Below, piece after piece: positions 1-9,835 of a stretch of 64,000 nucleotides of DNA. A model generated the notes under the pieces. That model did not search any database and was not told the origin of the DNA. It saw only the letters and a list, made by a program, of their open reading frames with translations. The stretch's first letter is position 1; every line of letters starts with the position of its first letter. The stretch comes from Mytilus edulis (lineage: Eukaryota; Mollusca; Bivalvia; Mytilida; Mytilidae): contig NC_092346.1 in NCBI RefSeq assembly GCF_963676685.1, positions 70,261,821 through 70,325,820 on the forward strand. The letters are read 5' to 3'. A program made the position numbers and the translations under genes.

Positions 1-361
1 TGGGTATTTGATGAATCCGCTAAGACTTTTTGACTTTCATCATATTCACCGAGGCGAGAGATTCGAGAGGGGATGCGACTCAAAGTAAGTACAGAGTTAA
101 GGTTTATATTAAAGGATATGTCGAGCTTGTAGAACGTTTGATATTTGTATAAGTTCTGGTTAGATTGTGTGAAAGAACAACATCATTAAAGATACCCGAC
201 TGAGAATACTTGTAAGCCTGACTGTGAGCCTGACTGGCGTGACGTCTACAAAAGCTCATCAGGGACAATCGCATAAAAAGAAAGTTGAAAAGCCAAATAA
301 ATGTTGAAGAGGTTTGAAGACCAAAAAAAGGTTAATCGATTTATGACTTTTGAACGTGGGG
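1..361. other. No gene recognised
   Basis: No coding region supported. Around 260-330 the text resembles a dispersed mussel repeat, known to me only by general memory of such sequences. Confidence 0.4.
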
Positions 362-592
362 AATTTAGGAATAAGATAATAGACTGTTTAGCCCGGTGTC
401 AGAATAATGTTTCAAGGCATGGTGATGATATCTTTGTGAGGACTATGACATTGTGAACTAGTATAGTTACGCTTAAAATCTGGCTCAGCTTAGTTGAAAG
501 AAGGTTTAATATTCATATTATTAATTAACAAGGAATCGTCCTCAATATGCAAGTAATTTTCTGCTTGACGTTAAGCAGCCATTCATCATCAA
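362..592 (+). mobile_element. 3' part of a tRNA-derived SINE (headless)
   Basis: The stretch from about 385 (cccggtgtcagaataatgt) to a tail at 568-592 (gacgttaagcagccattcat) resembles the body and 3' end of a bivalve tRNA-derived SINE family. A similar tail occurs at 6368-6386 behind a recognisable tRNA-like head, which supports one family. No tRNA-like head is seen here, so this copy is 5'-truncated or its head is too diverged. The Naiad element begins right at the tail. The family name is not assigned. Confidence 0.4.
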
Positions 593-598
593 CCCCCT

Positions 599-3151
599 TG
601 TATACTACTTTATGTTGGTGAAACTCGTCAAACTTTGCGTAAAAGAATGAATCAACACCGGTCTGATAATAAAGATCCTCAATTTAGAGTTCTTTATAAC
701 TATTTTAATCAACCGGACCATGATCCTTCTTTATCTATGAAAGTACGCATCATTGAGAAAATTTATCACCACACAAATAGCCCTGTACTAAGTACTCCTT
801 TCAGCAAAGATAGAGAAAATTTCTGGATAAGGGAGTTAGGGACTGCAATGCCATATGGTTGCAATGACAATATTAAAGGAGTAGGAAATTTGTCAAGTCC
901 TGCCTGCAGTTATATTAATGTAATGAGTTTATTTAATACTACCTTACGACAACAACGTAGTCATGGGCAAAAACATTACCATCGGCCTAATGTTAAAAAG
1001 TCTTCCAAATCTAGATCACTCTCTGGGAGCTTTGATGACCTTCTTTCACATCTTCATCATCCACTAGGGTTGCATTACATAAGAACTATTCTTTTTTCAC
1101 TGCCAGTTAATTTTCTAAAACGTTTGAGAGATTATGCACTTGACAAAGGAGGCACCAATACATTTTCTGCAATATACAGACTAGTCAGTATTATTTATGA
1201 TGTAGCTCTTTTCCGACTTTTCAAACCAGTAAGATCGGAACTTTTACATGAGGAAAAGAGGAAATTCCTTCCTGTTGATTTTGCCAATAGAGGAATTGAT
1301 GCAATCAATCTCGGCAACGTTCTACATCACAAGGAGGTAACATATAAAATTCCTATTTATTTTCAAAATCAATCTGTTCCTATTGTATCCTACAGTTACA
1401 CCAAAACCATTGCACCTAAAATATTTAACTATAAACAAGCATTGCAGGACCTTGACTTAGAACAATACTTAAAAAGCCCTCCGACATGTGACTGTTCCCA
1501 CTCGCCTTATAATTACAGCCCCTCTGGTCATGTTATAACTGGAGATCTAAACATAATTCAACATGAAAATCTCCGAAAGGTGATTTCTCATGGTCCTAAG
1601 TTTAGAGAACCCCAACACATCAATTGGAACCATAACTTCAAAATAATTATGGATTCCATTGAGGACTACGCCAGAGCATGGGCTAAACGAGAAGAAGTTG
1701 AACTGGACACTTTGTCAGAATGGGTTAAAACTAACGATCGACCAAAGTCCATTTTCAGAGACAAAGAGGCCATGAAATGTCTATCATCTCTTCATGATAC
1801 GTATGTTGTTGTTCCTGCGGACAAAGCTTCAAATAATATTGTCTTTGTATGTAAATCGTATTACTACGAATGTCTTGTAAAAGAATTGGGTATAAAGGAG
1901 CACTCAGGTAATCCCACATACAAAGACATATCATTTGACAAGGATGAGATTTTAGCAAATCATAAGTCCTTCATGGCTTCCATAAACATTACATTGAACA
2001 CCAAATCGGAGGACTTACCTTGTTTGTATTGGATACCAAAGCTTCATAAAATTCCGTACAAACAACGGTATATTGCTGGCTCATCTTCATGTTCCACTAA
2101 AGAATTGTCCATTAGATTGACTAAAATTTTATCCGCAGTGAAAGAGGGTCTTCAGAAATACTGTGAAACTGTTTACTCGCGTAGTGGTATTAACCATATG
2201 TGGATTCTTAAAAATTCTAAAGAACTTCTAGACAATTTTAAATCTCGGTCTATTTCTGAAATTAGTTCCATCAAAACTTTTGATTTTTCAACCCTGTATA
2301 CCACCATTCCCCATGTGAAATTGAAAAATCGCCTAAAAGAAATAATCCACAATGCCTTTCAACATAAAAATGGTAGCATACGCTATAAATTTATTACTTT
2401 GGGATTTCATAAGGCATATTTCGTTAATAGTGACAAACAAAAAGGTAAAACCTGCTACACAAAAGAACAAGTGGTCAGTATGCTGGAGTTTCTTATCGAC
2501 AACATATTTGTTGAGTTTGGAGGTAGACTTTTTCAACAAACTGTCGGCATTCCTATGGGAACGAACTGCGCGCCTCTCCTTGCTGACCTCTTCTTGTTTT
2601 CATATGAATCGGAGTTCCTTCAGACACTTGTCAAAAACAAGAAGATCAAAGAAGCCAGGTTATTTAATTTCACTTTCAGATATATTGATGATGTTCTTTC
2701 CATTAACAATCCAAACTTTTCTGATTGGGTTCCATTAATATATCCACCAGAACTAGAAATTAAAGAGACAACAGACACGGCTTCATCCGCCTCATATTTA
2801 GACTTATACCTCGAATTTGACATACACAGTCATCTTAGTACCAAAATCTATGACAAACGAGACGATTTTGATTTTGAAATTATCAATTTCCCCCACCTTA
2901 GTAGCAACATACCAACTTCACCTGCATATGGAATATACATTTCCCAACTTATTCGGTATTCAAGAGCTTGCAGCTCCTACTCAGACTTTGTAAAACGTCA
3001 CCAATGTCTGAGCAGAAAGTTGATGTACCAGGGGTATGTCAAAGAACGTCTCGTCCTTTTTCTAAAAAAGTTCATCGGAAGGTACCCAGAACTTGTTGAT
3101 AAATATTCCGTATCAACTTCACAAATAATACACGATGGTCTTGAAGTATAG
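599..3151 (+). CDS. Naiad-type Penelope-like retroelement: GIY-YIG nuclease + CxC linker + reverse transcriptase
   Basis: This single long ORF belongs to a Penelope-like element (PLE) with permuted domains. The frame is open from 575. A nuclease motif (C-I-L-L-YVGETRQTLRKR, 599-646) lies before the first ATG at 647, so the 5' end is truncated and no natural start remains. Numbering residues from position 635, a catalytic-type Glu is at about 61 (ENFWIRELG). A Cys-x-Cys pair (285-287) sits in the linker. RT motifs follow: TFDFSTLYT (548-556), VGIPMGTNCAP (637-647) and the active site YIDD (683-686), then YLDL (721-724). N-terminal GIY-YIG plus a CxC linker is the published signature of the Naiad clade (Craig et al. 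2021, from memory). There is no internal stop or UGA, so it is not one of the selenocysteine-encoding clam Naiads. The first Cys of the CCHH nuclease motif is missing. It is a young-looking copy, probably no longer mobile. Confidence 0.88.
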   Translation, partial: CILLYVGETRQTLRKRMNQHRSDNKDPQFRVLYNYFNQPDHDPSLSMKVRIIEKIYHHTNSPVLSTPFSKDRENFWIRELGTAMPYGCNDNIKGVGNLSSPACSYINVMSLFNTTLRQQRSHGQKHYHRPNVKKSSKSRSLSGSFDDLLSHLHHPLGLHYIRTILFSLPVNFLKRLRDYALDKGGTNTFSAIYRLVSIIYDVALFRLFKPVRSELLHEEKRKFLPVDFANRGIDAINLGNVLHHKEVTYKIPIYFQNQSVPIVSYSYTKTIAPKIFNYKQALQDLDLEQYLKSPPTCDCSHSPYNYSPSGHVITGDLNIIQHENLRKVISHGPKFREPQHINWNHNFKIIMDSIEDYARAWAKREEVELDTLSEWVKTNDRPKSIFRDKEAMKCLSSLHDTYVVVPADKASNNIVFVCKSYYYECLVKELGIKEHSGNPTYKDISFDKDEILANHKSFMASINITLNTKSEDLPCLYWIPKLHKIPYKQRYIAGSSSCSTKELSIRLTKILSAVKEGLQKYCETVYSRSGINHMWILKNSKELLDNFKSRSISEISSIKTFDFSTLYTTIPHVKLKNRLKEIIHNAFQHKNGSIRYKFITLGFHKAYFVNSDKQKGKTCYTKEQVVSMLEFLIDNIFVEFGGRLFQQTVGIPMGTNCAPLLADLFLFSYESEFLQTLVKNKKIKEARLFNFTFRYIDDVLSINNPNFSDWVPLIYPPELEIKETTDTASSASYLDLYLEFDIHSHLSTKIYDKRDDFDFEIINFPHLSSNIPTSPAYGIYISQLIRYSRACSSYSDFVKRHQCLSRKLMYQGYVKERLVLFLKKFIGRYPELVDKYSVSTSQIIHDGLEV

Positions 3152-3159
3152 ATTTTGCG

Positions 3160-3660
3160 TACTGACGTTGTTTATCATCTTAATTACGTGTTATATTATT
3201 CTTTTATTTGTCTTTATTAATATTACTTTTACTGTTGTCTGTTTTTAGAGATATCCTTTTGACGTAACTCTGTGCTTATATATCCCATCATACTTTGAAC
3301 GACAAAATTATTTTATGATGTGACTCTGTACCTATGTATCTTGTCATACTTTGAATGACAAAATTATTTTATGATGTGACTCTGTACCTATGTATCTTGT
3401 CATACTTTGAATGACAAAATTATTTTATTCATTAATATTACTTTTACTGTTAACCAACTTTTTTTGGGATATACATTTTACGCGACTCTGTACTTATGTA
3501 TCACGTCATACTTTGAACCACACTATTATTGTATTTATTATTATTACTTTAACTGCTAAATCAGTGTTTGTTATATCTATTTTGCGTGACTGTATTTGTG
3601 CATCCCGTCATACTTTGAACGACAAAATTATTTCATGTCTACCTGTGCAAATTTCAAACG
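3160..3660 (+). repeat. Tandem-repeat tail behind the Naiad ORF
   Basis: Units of about 57 bp built on ctctgtacctatgtatc and catactttgaatgacaaaat recur at about 3260-3316, 3317-3373 and 3374-3428. Looser copies follow at about 3481-3530 and 3588-3635, separated by a spacer containing attacttttactgtta. The two central copies are nearly identical. The position directly after the stop codon suggests they belong to the element's 3' untranslated region or pseudo-LTR. Confidence 0.7.
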
Positions 3661-3894
3661 CGCAATTTTACACCAGTACCCATACCCTCCTTCCTTGATG
3701 GGTGCATTTTACATAGACAAATATAATCGTATAATATAATCAAAATGAGGATGTTAATTTGATGTATGCCTTTTTGTGCTTCTTCGTTACATTTGTTGTT
3801 TTTATAGTGATTAAGATGATAACACAATGTTGACTGCTGTACCCCTATTTTTGACATTTTTACCTATTATGTCTGTTTGTTTTGTTCACGCATC
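3661..3894. other. No feature recognised
   Basis: Short AT-rich spacer with no ORF or repeat that I can support. Confidence 0.4.
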
Positions 3895-4132
3895 GGTGAC
3901 TATATAATGGAATTTGATGCGACTGTCATACAAGTGAGAGGTTTAGCTAGCTATAAAATCAGGTTCATTCCACCATTTTCTACATTTGAAAATGCCTGTA
4001 CCAAGTCAGGAATATGACAGTTCTTGTCCATTCGTTTTTGATGCGTTTTGTTATTTGAATTTGCCATGTGATTATGGACTTTCCGAATTGATTTTCCTCT
4101 GAGTTCAGTATTTTTGTGATTTTACTTTTTTG
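3895..4132 (+). repeat. Dispersed repeat family 1, copy 1
   Basis: Marked by gtcatacaagtgagaggttt, then caagtcaggaatatgacag, and ending gtatttttgtgattttactt. Related copies lie at 14755-14945 and 45088-45288 (plus) and at 11508-11745 and 51003-51094 (minus). The last box is the best conserved. It is non-coding, and its position after the Naiad tail could mean it is part of a PLE 3' region. Confidence 0.7.
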
Positions 4133-4259
4133 TATATGTTAATATAATTCGCCGTTTCAGAATCTAATGCATTCTGGGTAATATATTGAAAAGCGTACAC
4201 CAAAACGTTGATCGCATTTCATGAAGCATGACAATTATATTGCTAAATAAAAGATTTTT

Positions 4260-4409
4260 GTTTGGATGTTTGAATATGAGTATCAAAGTGGTGTAATGTC
4301 ACACCCATTGTTTTGATGTTTGGATATGAGTATCAAAGTGGCGTTATGTCACACCCATCGTTTGGATGTTTGGATATAAGTATCAAAGTGGCGTTATGTC
4401 AAATCCATA
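4260..4409 (+). repeat. 50 bp tandem repeat, three copies
   Basis: Exact 50 bp spacing: 4260-4309, 4310-4359 and 4360-4409, each containing gagtatcaaagtgg or a one-base variant. Copies 2 and 3 differ at few positions. A minisatellite of unknown role. Confidence 0.9.
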
Positions 4410-5619
4410 TTTTAACTGCTTTGTTGTTCGTACATCTTGATCCATGTCAACTTTTTGGTCTGGTAAATTAATTTATCATTGCAAGTTATCAAGCTAGCGT
4501 TGTTGGAAAATAATGTTATTTTGGTGTTGTCTGTATTGACTCCAGTTTGTTTTCTTTTAATCGTTTAAGAAGCGATATAAAAAAAGAAGATGTGGTATGA
4601 TTGCGAATGAGTTCTATATGAGACCAAATTTCTGTGATGTCTTATTCTATCCAGTTGATGGTGCTAATGGTCCTGCATCCATCGTAATTTGTATATTTTC
4701 AATCGCACAAGGTCATGCTAAAAAGTTTCCTTCGCTGTTTTGTTACTGCTACATGTTGGATCTGTCAGAGTTGTACAGGGGTAAATTCAGTAAATAAATA
4801 TACGTCATCAGGTACCGCCCATTTAGGGGAGAGCTTTCTGTATAACACTGAAGTCATATGCTCTTCTGATTGGTAGATAATGTTTGTAATAAATACATTT
4901 TGGCAGATGGATCAAAACTAGAGTTGAAAAAAAAAAGAAATGCTGAATGTACTAAATTTTTTTACTACAGGGTTGAAAAGTAATGGGGGTCAGTATAGGA
5001 ATTCAGTGCGAATCTACATTGTTTGTAAACAAGGCCATGTGAATGCCCAAAAATGCCGCATGACCCTATGTTTTTATTAGTGCAAAAGATAGGGCTACAT
5101 TTGTACTTTCATGAATTTTATATGAAAGTTTCCAATTTCTAAAGGTAAATCAGGTATAAATTTAATTCCATACATAGATTAGCATTAAAGTCAATGGGAG
5201 ATTTTTTACTGAATTTACCCCTACAGTATAATGATTGATATTTAAGTTTTGGAAAACATGTTTTACTTCTGTTATAACGAGGCAGAATGGTGACCTGTAG
5301 TTGTTTGTTCTTTATTGTTCGTTGCTGTTTGAGGGGGATGATAATGCATTATCAGAAACATAATATTTTTTTAATTACAAAAGGATGTCTGAAAATGTAA
5401 TTTACATGGAAACCCATTGCATGATATAAAGTTAAAAAAAAGTTGTATCGAAGTTAACATTATAAAAAGGAAACAGTCACTGTTGTTTGAATACTCAATA
5501 TAAATCATAAGCGACTTCAAATATTTACTGTGCCATCATGACCTTGGAAAACTCTGAAAAAGAAGATAACACATTAAAAAGACAAAATCAAAACAGTTTT
5601 GCAGAACTAACATTTAATA
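4410..5619. other. No gene; scattered repeat scraps
   Basis: The only long ORF (4597-4797) shows no recognisable domain. It begins inside agaagatgtggtatgattgc (about 4587-4606), an antisense scrap of dispersed family 2. The rest is AT-rich and unassigned. Confidence 0.45.
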
Positions 5620-5750
5620 TTTGACTATGTGGTATGAACTTTTCTCATTGTTGAAGCCGTACGGTGACATAAAATTGTAAATTTCTATGTCGTTTTGTCT
5701 CTTGTGAAGAGTTGTCTCATTAGCAATTATACCACATCTTCATTTTTATA
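5620..5750 (+). repeat. Dispersed repeat family 2, partial copy
   Basis: Contains gaagccgtacggtgacat, gagttgtctcatt and the end ataccacatcttc. Fuller copies are at 20075-20425 and 57440-57890. These boxes form a very abundant mussel repeat (general knowledge). Non-coding. Confidence 0.7.
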
Positions 5751-6014
5751 TGCCATATATCCAGATGAAGCTTAGTGCCACATAACAGGAAGCTTTTATA
5801 TGTATTACTGAAAAAAAATGTTCTAAAATGTCATATTTGCTTTACATTTTGACTTGTAGAAAATCCTATAGGAATGTGTGTTCAGACGTATACTAGTAGA
5901 TTAAATCACGGAAAATTCGGAAGGACTGGCGAATTAAGGCCAACCAATATGTTCTTTCCTTTGGAGTGGGAATATGAAATGTGTCATAAAAAAATAAATA
6001 ACTTATATTATTTT
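5751..6014. other. No feature recognised
   Basis: AT-rich spacer without a supported gene or repeat. Confidence 0.4.
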
Positions 6015-6390
6015 GATTGACGTTGCGGTAGCGCGATTGTATCGAATACAAGAGGTTGTGGATTGGATCCCCGAATGGGACACACCATAGAAGTAATATA
6101 AATAAAATACTTTCATGGTCAAACCATTATAGTGTTTTGCGTTGGTATTTGATAAATCTCTGACAAGCAAGTGGCATCTTGAAGGAAATGCATAGACTGC
6201 TCGCATTTGATTCAGAATATAATGTCGAATTAAGCTGGTATTACTTCTTGTTTTTCGTGTGTTTTCAATTATAAACCGACTAAACGTGTGGGTCTAGTAA
6301 TAAAACTTTTTTTTTCATATTTAATTAACATGTTGTCTTCCTAAATAAGCATGTTATTTTCGCTTCCGTGCGTTAAGCAGCCATTGATCA
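6015..6390 (+). mobile_element. Degenerate tRNA-derived SINE
   Basis: A tRNA-like head at 6020-6080 contains an A-box-like gcggtagcgcg and a B-box-like ggattggatcc, two mismatches from the RNA polymerase III B box consensus. The tail cgttaagcagccattgatca at 6368-6387 resembles the tail at 568-592. The body between them is diverged. It lies downstream of the last located exon of gene A. Confidence 0.5.
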
Positions 6391-6670
6391 GTCGATCAAA
6401 TTATCGAGATATCATCAAAATATGTATCACCAATTTTCCGGAATTTATTTCACATTTAAAAAAGCCTTTAATATTTCTTTTTTTTTTCTATTAAACATCT
6501 TCATGTTTACTTGTATAATATATGTATAGCATTGTTATATGTTTCCGTCAAACAATGCAGGGGAAACTGGTCATACCTTATATCCATTTTACTTTTTTAT
6601 CAGTGAAAAGTATAAGCAGACTTAAACAAGTTTTCATTTTATACTTTTTTTTTAAAACTTAAATTCTCAC

Positions 6671-6913
6671 CTTCATAATCAATAACACCGTCTCCATTAT
6701 TGTCCGCCTCATGAATCATAGCAGATATTTCATCGTCTGTCATTTTTTCTCCTAGATTTGACATCACCATTCTTAATTCTCTAGCCGTTATAACACCATC
6801 TCCATTTTTATCAAAAAATTTAAAGGTCTCTCGAATAATATCTTCATTGTCAAGCTCATGAAATTTTCTCGACATCATGCATAAAAATTCTGGAAAATCT
6901 ATGCTTCCACTTC
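6671..6913 (-). CDS. Calmodulin-like gene A, exon 4 (EF-hands 2 end, 3 and 4)
   Basis: This 243 nt internal exon is bounded by a tttacaaag acceptor and a gaag/gtgaga donor. It encodes the end of EF-hand 2 (SGSIDFPEF) and EF-hand 3 ([12 protein letters not shown]). It then encodes most of EF-hand 4 ([11 protein letters not shown]). The loops keep the Asp and Glu positions expected for Ca2+ binding. The phase-1 exit needs a further short exon, which in calmodulins carries the last residues after the fourth loop; I could not locate it below 6671. Against gene B, 60 of 80 whole codons specify the same residue by my count. Product: a small cytosolic Ca2+ sensor, about 141 residues visible against 149 in true calmodulin. 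It is a calmodulin-like paralogue, not calmodulin itself. Confidence 0.88.
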
Positions 6914-7093
6914 CTTTGTAAATAAAACAAAATATTTTGAAATTTCTTCTACTCCACAATCATTTTTGATATTTGTCATACATTTGTTGGAATATTCTGT
7001 GGTTGTTCACCTTTATCCACAATTAAAGTTTCAGTTGATTTAAAATAAATGTTCTATGGAAATCTAGGAATCTCATATTTTTCAAAAAAGTAA

Positions 7094-7460
7094 GGAGATG
7101 TGGTATGATTGCCGTTGAGAGAACTATCAGCAAACGAACAAAAAACAAGTGCTACCGTAAGGCTTTCAACAATGAGCGAATTTTATACTGTGTAGTATGA
7201 CAAAAAGGACTTTGGGGTAAAATAATAATTTTTTGGAAAATTTAAAATAAAAAAAATGATAATACAAAAGGAAAACAATAACACTGTCGGCAACCAACAA
7301 CAAACATTGACACCAGGCTATGGACACACCCACACACCTGTGCTTGGTAAAACATTTGTGTTAGTTCCATCACCTTACATAATGTGTAAGCAGCACACCT
7401 TTACAACAAACAGTAGAAATCAGTTGAAAAGGGCTGGACTTTCACATCAGAACTAAAAAA
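7094..7460 (-). repeat. Antisense dispersed repeat scraps in intron 3 of gene A
   Basis: Begins with ggagatgtggtatgattgcc, the reverse complement of the end of family 2, followed by caacaatgagc. It runs into a stretch (7256-7460) that happens to be open in one frame but shows no protein signature. Confidence 0.45.
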
Positions 7461-7540
7461 CACAAGGTACCGAGTACTAAGTTATTAAAAGCTACTTCAT
7501 ATTCTTACCCACTTCTCCAACAAGGTTTACCGTATACTCA

Positions 7541-7685
7541 TTTTTGGTGTCCTTTATAGCATGCGCTGTTCGGTGTGAGCCAAGGCTCCGCGTGGAAGAC
7601 CGTACTTTGACCTATAATGGTTTATTTTTATAAATTGAGACTCGGATGGAGAGTTGTCTCATTGGAACTCATACCACATCTAATT
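7541..7685 (+). repeat. Dispersed repeat family 3, partial copy
   Basis: Contains gttcggtgtgagccaaggct and ggatggagagttgtctcatt, the same boxes as 19130-19466. It ends next to exon 3 of gene A, in the intron. Confidence 0.75.
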
Positions 7686-7754
7686 TCTAGACTTACATAT
7701 CAATCATTACACATCGTACAGTTTCAAGTATAAATACTGGACCATACATCTTAC

Positions 7755-7898
7755 CGTCTGAGTCCACTGCATCTATCATATCATGCAACTCAGCTTCTGA
7801 TGGGTTCATTCCAAGTTGTAATAATACTGTTCCTAGTTCTTTAGTAGTTATGACTCCATCATTATCTTGATCAAAACTACTAAAAACTGTCTTTAGTT
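7755..7898 (-). CDS. Calmodulin-like gene A, exon 3 (EF-hand 1 and start of EF-hand 2)
   Basis: A 144 nt exon with acceptor aatattacag and donor acg/gtaaga. It encodes [20 protein letters not shown] and continues through [13 protein letters not shown], that is EF-hand 1 and the start of loop 2. It enters with the last two bases of a Glu codon and leaves after the first base of a Gly codon. Length and phases equal exon 3 of gene B, and 42 of 47 whole codons give the same residue. The 144 nt length is, as I recall, also that of the equivalent exon in animal calmodulin genes. Confidence 0.92.
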
Positions 7899-8814
7899 CT
7901 GTAATATTCGACAATGTAATTATATTTTAAGTAAACAATCAATATACAGAATAAAACCAGGCAAAGAAGCCACACAAAGCTAGATATGTAATTATTCAGT
8001 GTAGCAATAACACTTAGGTCAAACTTGACCATATACCGTCTCTCCTTCGAGTACGACACATTATAATTTCAAATTGTCGTTGAAGTAAAAAAATATGTAA
8101 AAAATATGCATGATAACCATGGTAGATTTTTCAAAACTTAAATGTAATTTAATAAGTTTTTAGGGAATTTATTTAGTATAAACTTTATGGAATAGTACCT
8201 ATACGTATTAAACCCACTTAACATCAGAACATGTATAATAGTTTCTACGGAGAATATCATTGAGCATTGATGTTTACATCAACACAATATTTGTATGATT
8301 GTCTGTTTATCTATTTAATTATATTCTGGCTCATTTGAAGAAGGCTTTGTGTGGACATATAACTGCATCAGTAAACAATAACATACAATGAGTTTGTCGT
8401 TACTTTCTATCTTTTATACTATCAGAATACTAACTTAAAGAGCATGCTAGCTGTCTTCTTCGCCAGATATTTGTTTAGTTGAATTAAATTACTTGCAATC
8501 AGATGTTCCATTTGTTGATATGATTTCCATACGTTTATGTCAAATATTTTGGACATTGATACATCCAAAGTGGCAGTATATTCAATAATCTAATTTTTGA
8601 TACCTCTGATTCGTGTTTCAACCAGCTTGTTAAACATAAAAATACGATAAAAAGATAACAGAAATCATGAATCAAAACATTAATCAATACAATATACCAA
8701 ACCGCCACATACACCTCCTTTAAAACTATAAACACAAACCAATAACAATAAACAAATTCAACACGTATTTTTTCCTTTTTTCTTATTTGACCCAGTCAAA
8801 CATCACCCACTGTT

Positions 8815-9835
8815 GTGTTTCATTGGTTAGTCCTGTTTTATTATATGCTTCAGAGGTATGAGGATTTGAAAGTAAAGATAGCATTGAGAAAATACACCTT
8901 CAATTTTGCAAAAACATTTTGAAATTAAGAAGCAGTACACCAAATTATATGGTGTATGGGGAACTCGGAAGATTCCCTTTGGAAACCATTGTTAAACGTA
9001 AAATGGTGTTGTTTTGGAATAACTTATTATTGGAGAATAACAAAGTTATCTTCCATTGTGTATAAATTAATGCTCAAATTACATTTTCAAAACCCCACAA
9101 AATTTAAATGGATTACGTACGTTAAATACATATTTGACGAAAATGGAAAGTGGGGTTAAAGAACATTATTTCACAAAAACTGAATGACAAATTCATCCAA
9201 CATTGGTTTTCCCAAATGAATAACTCTTCAAGAGCCTTCAAGAGGTGCATTTTATTCATTTTATAAATGGAAACCTATTTAATAAAGTTGAAGCTGTGTG
9301 ACAGGATTTATATAGCAAAATTCAGATGTTCAAATTTAAAATTCCCTTTAGAATAGGAAAGATGGAACGGAATACTAAAAAAAAAAAACGCACGAATTTG
9401 TCATCTCTGTAGAAATGGAATAGGAGATGAATTTCATTATCTAATCAAATGTCAAAAACAGGAAATAAAACTGCTTAGAAATAAAAATATACCACGATAT
9501 TATACTGAAAATCCAATGGAGTACAAATTGAAACAGCTTTTGACATTTTGTCATTTAGAACTTAAACAAAAACTTAGCAATATTTTTAAAAATTCTTACA
9601 CGATACTTGTGATTTATATTTGTCTTTTTTTGAGTTGAATGTTATGGTAGTTTGTAAATTTGACATTTTGCTAAATTTTACCATGTATGTAGCATTATTT
9701 TGTTTAGTGTGAATGTATTGAGTATAAAGATGTGTATAATTGTATATACAGCTGTATGATGTACTCTTGTACACCTATGTGTCTGAGGTTTATTAATAAA
9801 GTATTGTCTATTATTGGCACATTCTCTTACTCTAT
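8815..9835 (+). pseudogene. Decayed LINE 3' end (post-RT domain and C-terminal zinc knuckle)
   Basis: Lies antisense in the intron between exons 2 and 3 of gene A. In one frame (about 8821-9000) it reads like the region after the RT domain of a non-LTR retrotransposon: VSPVLLYASEV, a TGA where Trp is expected, then IEKIHLQFCKNIL and YGELGRFPLE. After frame changes, a C-terminal Cys-x2-Cys...His...Cys knuckle is visible at about 9385-9450 (HLCRNG then EFHYLIKC). The copy is 5'-truncated near 8815 and ends near 9835 after a segment with aataaag. It is dead, and its clade is not resolved. Confidence 0.75.

Noticed and set aside
635..3151. Selenocysteine-encoding Naiad
   Set aside because: No internal TGA in the frame, so the special decoding reported in some clam and spider Naiads is not needed here.
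3240..3660. CRISPR-like array
   Set aside because: The repeats are contiguous 57 bp tandem units without unique spacers, in a eukaryotic retroelement tail.
6003..6206. Minus-strand ORF of 67 codons
   Set aside because: Overlaps the tRNA-like head of a SINE. No protein signature.
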